A stretch of 64,000 nucleotides of DNA from Diphasiastrum complanatum (lineage: Eukaryota > Streptophyta > Lycopodiopsida > Lycopodiales > Lycopodiaceae): assembly GCA_029204225.1 (NCBI GenBank), contig MU832256.1:1-64000 (forward strand). Direction: 5' to 3'. The notes under the pieces were generated by a model, which had not been told where the DNA came from, did not search any database, and saw only the letters and a list, made by a program, of their open reading frames with translations. The translations under genes were made by a program, and so were the position numbers. Positions 10,129 through 20,461 of this stretch are shown here, one piece after another. Numbering within the stretch: the stretch's first letter is position 1; every line of letters begins with the position of its first letter.

Positions 10129-11121
10129 TTAAGGAAGGAATCTAGGGAATCTCAGTTTAAGGTCATGTTCCTTCTCCCAAGTATCATCGTCCTCGGAACT
10201 TCCTTTCCAACAAACCAAGTACTCAGTTACATGTCGAGCCCCCTCCTCATAGACCCTAGGTTGTCGCTTTTGATTAGCATAAAACTGGGCTCTATCCTGA
10301 GCCTTTTTTACGTTTTCGCAAGCAACAAGCAACATTTCTTGCATATCATGTAGGAAATCTACTGTTGCCTTCACCTTGAGGCCTTTGAGGCCCACTGAAA
10401 TGGGAGCCCTAGGCTGGAAACCATACATCATCAGAGAAAATGGACTAAAACCCGTCGCTGAGTGCTTTGCGCTGTTATACGCAAATTCAATCATTGGAAG
10501 GTACCTTTCCCAATCCGACTGTCTTCTGGAAACATATGCCCGAAGCATGTCTTCCATAGACTGGTTTGTCCTCTCTGTCTGACCATCCGATTCAGGATAA
10601 TCTGATGACCCCAAACTCAAAGTGGTCTCTAATTTCTCAAAGACCGCTTGCCAGAATTTGCCAGAGAACTTTGGATCTCGATCACTAACAATATCATTCG
10701 GCAAACCAAACAACCTGAACAACTTTTCCACGAAAAGTTGTGCAAGTTCCGAAGCTTTGACAGTTTGCTTGGTTGGTATGAACTGCGCCATTTTTGTTAA
10801 CCTGTCAACTATTACCCAAATGGCATCATTTTGCTTCCCCGTCCGAGGTAGCCCAACCACAAAGTCCATGGAAATACTTTCCCATTTTCTTTCGGGAATT
10901 TCCAAGGGCATTAACAAACCAACTGCCTTAAGTCTTTCAGCTTTGTTAACTTGGCATTGCGCACACTTGCGAACATATGCCTCCACTTGACTTTTTAAGT
11001 TTGGCCAGTAGAAGTTCCTTTTTACTAAGTCAAGCGTCCTTTGAGCGCCATGGTGCCCTGCACACGGGCTGTCATGACATTCTTGCAGGATTTGGGCCCT
11101 TATATCATCATTTTCTGGCAC
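10129..11121 (-). pseudogene. gypsy integrase with fused partial chromodomain
   Basis: A 330-codon open frame. The HHCC zinc finger is HDSPCAGHHG ... CAQCQVNKAE. The core shows D (SMDFVVGLPRTG), D (IVSDRDPKFSGKFW) and E (DGQTERTNQSMEDML). After QKRQPRVYEEG the frame jumps directly into a chromodomain, VTEYLVCWKGSSEDDDTWE, so about 60 codons of the usual tail between integrase and chromodomain are deleted in frame. Chromodomains in this family guide integration to heterochromatin. This is the longest intact frame of the element, but the deletion and the missing upstream continuity argue against activity. Confidence 0.88.
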
Positions 11122-11145
11122 ACAAACTTTTCCATTCCGGAAAAG

Positions 11146-11846
11146 TTATCCATTCCTAATGGAATAGTCTCTCTGTATCTTGTCCTGAGGAGAAATCTTG
11201 GAATCCTGCATTCCAAGCTCATCACTAGATCTAGAAGAACCTACCAGGACGTCTAGCCAAATACGACCGAAGTACCTATCGATCTTACACAAATCTCTTA
11301 AGGACAGATACAACTCATATTGGATCTCAGAAAAGCTTAACTGATTAACCTCTCCAATTCGGCTTAAGGCATCCGCAACACTATTAGAAGTACCCTTCCG
11401 GTACTCAATGTCATAATGAAATTCTTGGAGCATCTCTGACCATCTGGCCTTACGACCCCTAAGGTCGACCGCATCGTTAATATACTTTAACGCTTGATGG
11501 TCAGTAACTATAGTAAACTAGGAGCCATACAAATAATGTCTCCAAACTTTCAGGGCATGAATAACAACAAAAAGTTGTCATAGGTGGAATACCGCCTTTG
11601 AGCAGGGTCTAACTTTTTGCTTTCAAAAGCTACCGACCTACCATCTTGATATAGGACTGCGCCTATAGCATAGTCATTGGCATCCGTTTCAAGTACATAC
11701 GGCTTGTTAGGATCCACTATGTGTAAAATAGGCGCTGTAGTTACACAGTATTTGAGGTTCTCAAAACTCTGATTCAACTCTTCAGTCCAAATAACCGGAG
11801 GATTGAACTTACTGTGCCGGCTAACTCTTTTCCCCTTTGAGGACAT
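11146..11846 (-). pseudogene. gypsy RNase H and connection region
   Basis: The first part (11846-11550) shows PPVIWTEELNQSFENLK and LETDANDYAIGAVLYQDGRSVAFESKKL, the RNase H start with its catalytic D. The second part (11433-11146) shows the chromovirus signature EYRKGTSNSVADALSRI. A frameshift and stop separate the two. Confidence 0.85.
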
Positions 11847-11876
11847 TCGTCAATGCCAATGCAATTAATGCATAGT

Positions 11877-12677
11877 TCAAGATGAATCTATGAGAAAACC
11901 CTGTAAAGCCCAAAAAGGACTTAACCTCCTAGATGGTTTTAGGGATAGGCCATTCACGTATACTTGTCGGACTTTATTTGGGTCAATTTCCAACCCATGG
12001 TCCGAAATAATGTGACCAAGGTATAACAACCTTTTCTGGAAGAACACACATTTTGTCCTTGGCAAAAAGCTTCTCCTGCCTAAGTAACTTTAAGACAGTC
12101 CTGAGATGCTCTTCATGCTCCTCCAAGGTCTTACTATAGATGAGAATATCATCTAAGTAGACTATTACGAACTTTCGCAGGTATGGACGAAGCAGGTTGT
12201 TCATCATCTATTGGAAGGTCGCTGGAGCATTTGTCAAGACAAACGGTAAAACTAGAAATTCATAATGGCCGTACCTAGTCCTAAACCCAGTTTTTATGCG
12301 AATCTGATGATACCCCAATCTCAAATCGATTTTGGTGAAGTACTTTGCACCATGCAAACGATCACCAGCTCGTCCATTCACGGTAAGGGATAACGGTATT
12401 TAATCGTTAATTTATTCAACTTTTTAAAGTCCACACAAAGACGAGTACCTCCGTCTTTTTTATCAACAAGGAGCACAGCTGCCCCACAAGGAGATTTACT
12501 AGGCCTAACATGGCCCATCTTAAGGTAATTTTGCAGTTGTTTATAAACCTCATCCTCTTCAGTAGTACTCATCCTATATGGATACAGCAATATAAGAGAA
12601 CTACCAGGAATCAGTTTAATACCATGGTCAACACCCCTAGAGGGGGGAAGACCCTTAGGAAGATGCTGAGGAAACAC
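11877..12677 (-). pseudogene. gypsy reverse transcriptase
   Basis: Conserved RT blocks in order are [35 protein letters not shown], then after shifts LTNAPATFQ and the catalytic block [19 protein letters not shown] (12207-11983), and [18 protein letters not shown]. At least two frameshifts and one stop occur between 12378 and 11983. Confidence 0.87.
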
Positions 12678-12694
12678 ATCGTTAAATTCTTGTC

Positions 12695-14274
12695 TTAGTT
12701 TCCTAAAAATTTCACCTTCCGGTGATTGTAAAATTGCAAACTACGTTCTTCATGGTAAGTAAAATCTTTTAACCAGCATAAATAAGAACTGCAATCAACA
12801 ATATCCATGCATTTAACAGTTTCCAAAGCGAAAAGCATATACGGAGTAGAAATATCAACATTTCCATTCAATTCTATGAGTGAGCCGTTATGCAAGAACG
12901 ACAAACTGTGTGTTACATAGTTTTTCTTCATAGACTCGTTCCTCTCATAGAACCATTCCTTTCCGAGTATAACATCTACCCTATCTAGATTCATAATATG
13001 AAAGTCTAATTTATCCTTATAGGCTTGAATCTCTATTGGTTGACGTGGGACTATCTGGTGCCAAACTTGGCTTTTTGCTTCAGTTGCCAGCTTCACTGTG
13101 TATCAGTGGTCACTTTGCCTTGTTTCCACCTTTAGCTTCTGCAACAAATTAGCGTTAATAAAATTGTGTGTGGAACCATCGTCAAATAAAACAGTTACGA
13201 CTTGGCCACCCACAACCCCCTTCATCCGAATGAGGTCATGAGGGCCAAAAACAGCCGTATTAAAACAACAATGCTCACACACAGAATTACCAGCAAAGGA
13301 AAGATCTACACTAGATATGCTAGAGTTACCTGGCGTCTTAAAAGATGCCCCTTTAGCTTTCCGTTTCTTTGGACATTCCTTCGCGACATGACCTGGTTCC
13401 ATGCAATTGAAGCATAGATTGTCGCTTCTGGCTTTCATAAAGGTTTCCTGGTCCAAGGTAGATCTTTTCTTCGATTTCCCTGAACCTGAAGCCCCTTTCT
13501 TTGCCTTGCCTTTCGATTTCTTTGGAAAGAAAGGCTTCTTACCCTTTACGTCAGGCAAGACACCAGTCTCAGGCTTAGCCATCGTACGAGTATCATCGTA
13601 GATTCTGGCGAAGCGAACAACATCCTCGAGGGTAAGAGGCTGGTTCCTCCTGACCTCTAGCTGGTAGTCTCTTGGTAACCCCAATATAAAATGCAACTTT
13701 ACTAACAAGGGATCTATTCTAGTTGCAAAACGAGAATAGACCTCCTGAAATTCTTGTAAATACTGATCCAGGGACCGGTTCCCCATATGGATTGTTGCAT
13801 ACTGACGGTAAAATTCAAAATCATCAAGAATAGAAAGGAAGGCCGCCTTAAAGGCCTTACAAAAATCCTCCCAATTCCTAGGAACTTCAGGCTTACCCCT
13901 TATATCTTGCCACCAAGTAAATGCTTTACCTCGCAGGTACATGACGGCGAGATTGATCTTGTTGTCTTCGGATGAATCATGCATGGAAAAGTGTGAATTC
14001 CATCGATCCAGCCATTGCAAGACCGCCTCCGGGGTTCTATCCTTCTTTCCCCAGCAAAAACTTCAGGAGTGAACAAGGGTTGATGCACCAATTGCCTTAG
14101 TTGCATCAATTCCTTGAGGTCCTACTGATCCCGACTAAGCTTAGCTTGCATATCCACAATCTGTTGCTGTAGACTGTTAATAGCCAGCATCAAAGCATCA
14201 GGGTCTAAAATAGAGGTAGATACTGTAGCCTCTTTAGCAGGGGACATAGGCTGTGTGGTAGGAGTAGGCTCCAT
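12695..14274 (-). pseudogene. gypsy gag and protease
   Basis: A likely start codon is at 14274 (MEPTPTTQP). The capsid region includes KAFTWWQDIRGKPEVPRNW and LDQYLQEFQEVYSRF. The CCHC knuckle CFNCMEPGHVAKEC is intact. The retropepsin is at VLFDDGSTHNFI, and its C-terminal part LDRVDVILGKEWF is in 13096-12695. Breaks are a TAG after about 50 codons, a frameshift near 14020 and a stop between 13103 and 13096. Confidence 0.85.
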
Positions 14275-15137
14275 TTCTACAAGAAGAAGAGAGGTGAATT
14301 AAGAAAAGATGATAGAAGAGAATCAAAAGCTACTCAAGGAAGGTAGATACAAAACTACTCTTGCTGTCTCTTCACAAACCAAATGGTATTGTCCATGTCT
14401 GCCAAATGGAATAAGAGAGAGCAAGAAGAGGATGCACACCTCCACCTCAACTTCTCAAGAAAAACCATGCATAGGAGAGGTATGCCTCCCTCTCCATGCT
14501 TTTCCCACAGCCTGCCAAGTGGCCATACTTTGCCACCTTGGCTCCACAGTAGCACACTGGCCACCCACCAGAATTCTGGCCAGTAGGCAGCCAAATCCCC
14601 CTATACCCTCATCGCTAGCTAACATTCCTTTTCTGGAATGATCAAATCAAAAACGAGGCTCCATCGCTGTTTTCCAACGAGACCTGGTCAAAGGTATCTT
14701 TATTTGACATCCCTGGCCCGTGAAACAGAGACTCGGGCCTCCTATCCTGAGCGGAACAAATTTCCGCTTGAAGGTGCCACCTGTCCTGACCCAGACAGTG
14801 CCATGTGGCAACGCTAGGGAGGATCAAATACAAGTTTTTTTAATTAAAAAAACCATTCTTGAAGAAATGTCCATCGCTGGACAGTTAACAAGAAAGTGTT
14901 TTTTTTAAAACGCTGGGGCCCTTCTAATATAGATCCCATACTTTGAATTTGAGCGGAATTAGAGGCCGCTCCCCTCTGCCACCTGTCCAGAGTCTGGACA
15001 GTGCCACGTGGCAACATACTAAGGGCCTTCTACTGCCATTTTTCTTAAAAGCTCAAAAAACAGCAAGAAGAAGGAAACTTCAAATGTGCATAAAAACACA
15101 ATTTAAGCCCATTTTGAATTCCGCCAGAAGCATCGTA
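14275..15137 (-). other. 5' leader of nested gypsy
   Basis: The untranslated leader between the 5' LTR and gag. No conserved coding signal; the short frames here show no protein family features. Confidence 0.6.
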
Positions 15138-15575
15138 AATTACAAGAAATAACCTCCAGGTGCCGGTTAACCACAAGAGACCGAACGAATCACATTCCAC
15201 CCGGCCGTAGGACCTAATCCGGGTCCACCCACCGTGCCCTGGCCTGTGACCGTATCAAGCTGGATCCGACCTCCCTCCTAGACGGCATCCCATACCACCG
15301 CCTAGGCTCTCAGTCATCTCCTACCTCACGCTAGCAAGCATCCTCGCCGTGCACACGCTCTCCATCCACCTCCTCCTAGGTAGATAGAATGGATGGCAAT
15401 TGAGCCTTCCTCCCCTTGTATACCTCCAAGGAGAGAGACTCCAAGCCATGTGCACACCTAGATCATGACACGTGGCAACCATGCAGGTTCACGAGTCACC
15501 GGTCAAGTCTACATGCCCAGTCATCGTCCAGTCTCAAGTCTGGGTTTGGGACCCAAGGGAGTTGGGTCCCTAACA
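15138..15575 (-). repeat. 5' LTR of nested gypsy
   Basis: The partner of 9655-10101. The low-coordinate edge is approximate because similarity fades near the ATTACAA block. Confidence 0.82.
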
Positions 15576-15580
15576 GTCCT

Positions 15581-16711
15581 TGTTATCACTTACCAACAAG
15601 TCATCCAAAATTTCTTCATCCTTGCCCTCATCTTGACGTTGCATAGTATGGAGCTTCTTACCCGTACGTCGAGGACAATCTTTAATAAGATGCTTGCCAA
15701 GACAGAAAAAGCATAATCCGTCTTTTTGGCCTTATCCTTTTACTTAGGACTAAAGGGAGACTTGTCGTAAACACAACGAGCCATAGGAGATCCCGTCTTG
15801 CGCTTCAAAGTCTGCTGCATCTGGATAGGATCCTTCTGCGAAAAGCCTTTCTGACCAGCTTGGCCAGACTTTCGCGAACCCTTCTTCTGAAGCCAGCTTG
15901 GCGCTCCAGATTCAGCCTTGGTGCGCACATTACCTTCAAAGTTGAGAGCTGTAGCAACTGCCTCTTCTAAGGTCTTGCACCCTTCATTCAACACTGAAGG
16001 CCTCAACTCTTCACGAAGGCCAAATATGAACTTGTGGACTACTAGCCACTCAGGAATCTCTTCTGGGATCTTGATAAGCGTCTCGCGATACTTATCGGCA
16101 TATTCCTGCACCATGTACTGCCTCTGACGATGCAAAAGCCAAGCATCCGTCACACGCACATGTTCATGTGGAGGAATGAACTGAACTCTAGAAGCTCGCT
16201 TAAACTCAATCCAGGTGGATGGAGCCTGTTTTGACTTCAACAACTTGTGCCACCACCTGTCAGCAAAATCAGTGAAATGGTAAGCAGCTTTGCGGACCCG
16301 CCAACCCTCATCAGTTGGGGACCACTTCAAATCAAAATACTCCTCCCACTTATGCAACCACTGATCTACGATATCAGTATTGCGTTGGGGAGTGTTTCCT
16401 ACGAAACGAGTAGGTTTAATATCTTTGTCTTCTAGGTAGGGTGGAGGTAACACAGGACGAACAGCAAAAGACAGATAAGGCAGAGCATACTGCAAGGAAG
16501 ATGCATAACCACCAACTACCATCATCGCCCGCATCTCTGCGACGGTCTTTTCCACACTATCCATGCGGGCTTGCACAGAAGGGGAAGTACCAGCAGGCGA
16601 ACGAGCAGCCACTGTAGGCGGATTATGGGCAAGGCTAAGCACAGGGCTGGGTGCTGGTGATGGGAGAGCAACAGGAGGGCTGAGAGGTATATCGACACGG
16701 TCGTTTTCCAT
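15581..16711 (-). pseudogene. gypsy gag of outer element
   Basis: I chose the start at 16711 (MENDRVDIPL) because the upstream 19 codons are hydrophobic leader sequence without gag features. The capsid domain (Retrotrans_gag type) includes VDQWLHKWEEYFDLKW, FADRWWHKLLKS and VQEYADKYRETLIKIPEE. After a stop at 15740 the same strand encodes a CCHC knuckle, LCFFCLGKHLIKDC (about 15710-15670), then the linker DEEILDDLLVSDNKD, where the nested element inserted. The gag itself is otherwise undamaged over 320 codons. Confidence 0.85.
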
Positions 16712-17473
16712 AACGAACAAAAAGCACAGGAAAAACAAAGTCTCTTTCTGAATGTACACAAAAAACAAAAAAAAAATGATTTTTCTTGTGAAAAGGGAAA
16801 ACAGAAAGTAAAATAAATCAGTGAATAGATCACTCCCTGATTCCCAAAGACGTAGTATGGATGACCGATGAAAAAGTTGCCGGGAAAATTTGAAGTTTTG
16901 TCGACTTTTTGTGAAAATAGGTGAAAAAACTTATGCACGCTCAGCACCAAATCCATGCGAACTTATGCATGCTCAAGTCTGCAAACAGGCTGAAGGTCCT
17001 ATTGTTGTAGGTCACCCTCCTGTGAGGATGCTCCATGCCAAATCTCAGGTCAAACGGACGTACGGCGGAGAAATTATGACGTTTCAGCTCCAAAAGCTCT
17101 AAAAAAAACGTCCAAAATCTGTTTTTCTGAGCAAAATCAGTGATTTCAGAATCTTTTCTCAGATTTGCAGCCTCCCTAGCAGCGATTCAGCACCCCCAAG
17201 CACCGGCCGAAATCTCATAGCAATCCGATAAGCGTAGAGAAAGTTATGGCCATTTTTCAGTTTTCTACAAAATTCATTTTTTCATGTTCTATACTTTTTC
17301 AGATCTGTAAATCCCTGTTTGTTTGGCTCAAATTGCGGCAAAAGCTCCCTATTCACCAGCGATCCATTGCAGGGCATCGATTCCCCCACTTCTCCTTTTG
17401 CAATCCCCCAAAAAAACCTAAGAAAATTGATGTTTTCTCCACTTTCTCTCTAGAACGAGGCTCTGATACCAAT
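16712..17473 (-). other. 5' leader of outer gypsy, with primer-binding site
   Basis: The region between gag and the 5' LTR. It carries TGGTATCAGAGCC at 17459-17471 on the minus strand. No coding signal. Confidence 0.65.
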
Positions 17474-17930
17474 TGTCACAAGCAAGTCTCTCCAAGCTCG
17501 TGAATCCTAGAAGGCCGGTGTGTAGAATGAACCTCCCAACCATAGGCACCCCCCTCCTTGGGTCCTACCTGCTATCCACCTGTGGGTGATCAGTCCACTT
17601 GGCATGCCTGGCCCTTGTGACCTGTGAATACTGAGTGACTCATAGGGTACCACCCCCCTTGACCCACCAAAGACCTGTGACCCTCTTGGTCACCCCAACT
17701 ACTTGCCGGCTAGCATCTCGTCACTGACGGCTAGGGTCCCGACGGTCGAGACACACACGCATCTCCAACAGCTTGTCACGCGGCCACACCGGATCACTAC
17801 TTGTGACGCACCGGTCCCTACTTGGGACAGATGTCCTCATCGGTCACCGACCTTTGCCAACAATAGGCCTCAGGCCCTTTGGTAACCAGCCGTGCCGAGG
17901 TCATGATAGAGTCATATTTGGACTCTAACA
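17474..17930 (-). repeat. 5' LTR of outer gypsy
   Basis: A 457-bp repeat that matches 7310-7790, with small deletions relative to it. Confidence 0.88.
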
Positions 17931-18526
17931 TTAGCTATTTTTCGAGTAAGTAGGTCCAATGGGAGATATGATCTTCACATCTATAATAAACGACATCAAA
18001 ACTTGCTTGGCAAGAGTAGTTAATAGGGTGCCACATCAGTAATTCGTTAGGGTTACTGTAATTATGGTGGTTTACCACATGTGCTTGATTAATAACATCG
18101 CTATTGATAACCATACATTAGCCATTTAGCGCAATCACGATGTACTTTTTGGGTGTCATAGAGGACGTCATAAGAGATGTGATTAAAATTGGACCAGTCC
18201 TTCGTTCATGACCCTTGAGGTTCCTCTGACTATTGATGTTCCAACTTCACAAGAAATGAAAAGGAGTCTGTGGAATATTTGAGCATTCGCCAAGAAGGAT
18301 AAGTGGTAGTCAATGCAAGCAATGTGTGTTCTATCTCCCTCCTCTCTACTATGGTGAATGATGACTATGTGTTGTTACATCTAGCATGGTATCGAAATCG
18401 ATTATGCGGACCCAACTAATTCCACGTGCAATAATTTTCTTTTTAAAATAGACAATAGGGAGACTCTGTTTATGCTTAAAAAATATTCCATGTAATAATT
18501 TGTGATAATTTATCTTCTATTTGATT
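17931..18526. other. intergenic DNA
   Basis: Nothing recognisable apart from the possible continuation of the interrupted frame at 17931-18010. Confidence 0.5.
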
Positions 18527-18533
18527 CTATGAC

Positions 18534-19080
18534 TTAAACTTTGTTCTCATCTTGGAGCCCACGGACAAAGCCCCTAACTTTCTGATAGTCATCTGATAGC
18601 TGGGTTGCATGTTGCCCAATCTGCCTCTGATAGTATGGATTATGGTAGGCCTGAAACGCTGGTTGAGGCTGGCTGAAAGGCGACCAAAATGATTGTGAAA
18701 ACACGCTGGAAAGCACCCTCTCTGAGTGAGCTGGAAAACCAGAAAAAGTAGCGCTGAACCTTGCTGGAAAATCAGTTCATAAAGCACTAACTTTAGCTGG
18801 ACCTGTCATGCTGATATAGCTTCCAAAAATCGCTGATTTTCCCTGGACGTTGAAAACACGTGGAAGGAAGATGTTGAAGATTTTGCTTGGACCAGTGCTG
18901 AAAAAGAAAAAATCTCCTCCAGAAGAGCGTTGTCCCTCCTCCACATTGACTCCGAATCTGCCTCACTGATAGCACAAGAAACTGACAAACCATAGGCAAG
19001 GATAGCTATGGTTCTAATACCAGCGTTAGGAACATCATAACCACAAGAAAGGCAAAGCTAGTCTAATCCCACCCAGCTAA
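18534..19080 (-). pseudogene. LTR-retroelement relic: LTR end, primer site, gag scrap
   Basis: On the minus strand, TGGTATTAGAACC (19022-19010) is a primer-binding site two bases off the tRNA-iMet consensus and is preceded by a short LTR end (from about 19025). Further down, DDYQKVRGFVRGLQDENKV (about 18600-18534) closely resembles DDYQKIRGFVRGLKDEYKV in the gypsy gag at 52349-53026, so the relic belongs to that gypsy family. The remainder is scrambled. Confidence 0.6.
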
Positions 19081-19205
19081 TGCATCCTTTTATACAATGC
19101 CCATGATCGATTCACCTTGGCGAACGGTACATTTTTTTGGAAAAAAAATAGGGAATCCCGTTTCTCATCTGAATTGCTAAAAAAAAAGAAAAGAGGAAGC
19201 AAGCG

Positions 19206-19358
19206 CTGCAGGCCATCGTGCCACCCTGCAGCTGCCTATCGCTGGCCAGCAGGCTTTCGCTGGCTGGTCTCAGACAGTCTGCAGGCTCAGTCTGCAGGCC
19301 ATCGCGCCACCCTGCAGCTGCCTGTCGCTGGTCAGCAGGCTTTTGCTGGCTGGTTTCA
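19206..19358 (+). repeat. tandem duplication, GC-rich
   Basis: Two copies of a unit of about 67 bp, beginning CTGCAGGCCATCG and ending GCTGGCTGGT, lie 86 bp apart. Each copy is rich in CTGCAG and GCTGGC palindromic bits and contrasts with the AT-rich surroundings. Confidence 0.8.
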
Positions 19359-19375
19359 GCAGTTTAAGGTGTCAG

Positions 19376-20232
19376 TACATCTAAAAGCAGCGACAAATCA
19401 CTTGCACAAACCAATAACCAGCTCCATTTCGATTCATGGTTTACTAAGTGGTTGCAAGGGTGACTGGTAAGCTTGTGACAAAAGCTTTTGTGAGAAAAAT
19501 TGTGCATTTGTGATAAGCACCATTGGAACATCTCATCTTCTAGTTCTTGCCATCATTATTTGACCCACCTTAAGAACGAGGCATTGTGGCCAGAAATTAC
19601 CCATTCGCAAAACTAATGTTAAGGAAAGAAGGTGATTTTGGGCTAACATGTTACTAAAAATAGGCTTTATTTGCTTCTATGATTCCATTTCATCACAAAA
19701 CTATGTTAAGATAAACACATGCTCACAATCAAATATGTGCTGGTATCGATTTCTAATGTGAAATCTTCGATTCAAAATCTTAGATCTCTCACTTTTTAAG
19801 ACTAAAGGAAGAAAATCCCAACTTGATTGAGGCCTATATAGCATAAAGCTAGAATAGAGAGAAGATATCAAGGAATAAAAAAAATCATTGAAAGCGTTCC
19901 ACCGAAGCTATTGTATAAAGCAAATAATAGTCAACAGAACTCCAAAGTACAAGTTCATCACAAAGGAACAATGAAGATGAAAAAACTTACCAAAGTTAGC
20001 TGACCCAATCAAGAAATGAAATACCTTCAAATCAACAGCAAGCGCAATTTTAGTGCACATTATGAATGTCTTCTTTCTAAAAAGTCAAAGACTTCATGTT
20101 TTTGATAGAAACGGCAGCAAAGCCAACAGCACCTAGATTCTATGCCAAAAAGGCCTAGAGAAAACATAAAAGTGCAATTGGACAAGGAAACCACCAATGC
20201 TCACAAGCAGTAACAATACTATACCAAGGGAG
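19376..20232. other. intergenic DNA
   Basis: AT-rich sequence with no supported feature. Confidence 0.5.
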
Positions 20233-20240
20233 ATGCTTAG

Positions 20241-20453
20241 CAATGTTGCATGCACTAGTTCGAATCGGCGGTTCGAACCAGTTCAAATCGGCTCGGTTAG
20301 GTTTGAATCAGCCGATTCGAACAATTCTTCATTTATTTTGGCCAATTCAATTTTTTTTATAAGGCAACCAATTTGAACAGGTTGCCAATTTGAACGAATC
20401 GGACCGATTCGAACCGCGATTCTTTGTTCGAATCGGCGAGTCGTGCAACTATG
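20241..20453. mobile_element. hAT-type MITE
   Basis: A 213-bp element flanked by an exact 8-bp duplication ATGCTTAG (20233-20240 and 20454-20461). Terminal inverted repeats are imperfect: CAATGTTGCATG on the left, CATAGTTGCACG on the right (inverted). An 8-bp duplication and a CA...GTTGCA terminus fit the hAT superfamily. The interior is packed with sense and antisense copies of TTCGAATCGG, so much of it can fold back on itself. There is no coding capacity. A hAT transposase gene lies elsewhere in the window, but I cannot show that it serves this MITE. Confidence 0.78.
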
Positions 20454-20461
20454 ATGCTTAG

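Larger units (their letters stand above)
9655..15575 (-). mobile_element. nested chromodomain Ty3/gypsy element
   Basis: The LTRs at 9655-10101 and about 15138-15575 begin TGTTAGGGACC on the minus strand. The target duplication AGGAC (minus strand) is exact on both sides (9650-9654 and 15576-15580), and removing the element restores the host frame SDNKDTHRV. The purine tract AAGGAAGAGGGAA abuts the 3' LTR. The unusual features are an LTR terminus TAATA rather than CA, and no standard TGG primer-binding site next to the 5' LTR. Coding order is gag, protease, RT, RNase H, integrase, chromodomain, the order seen in chromoviruses. All frames contain stops or shifts. Confidence 0.9.
7310..17930 (-). 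mobile_element. outer Ty3/gypsy element, interrupted by a nested element
   Basis: The LTRs at 7310-7790 and 17474-17930 share ends TGTCACAAG and CTCTARCA on the plus strand. On the minus strand the 5' LTR (17474-17930) is followed after 2 nt by TGGTATCAGAGCC (17459-17471), and the 3' LTR is preceded by the purine tract GGAGGAGGGAAGGAT. Flanks TTAGT and TTAGC form a 5-bp target duplication with one mismatch. The order on the minus strand is gag, [nested gypsy], protease, integrase. RT and RNase H are absent: the protease frame ends near 9320 and integrase begins near 9255, so the element was internally deleted and could only have moved with help. Confidence 0.88.
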
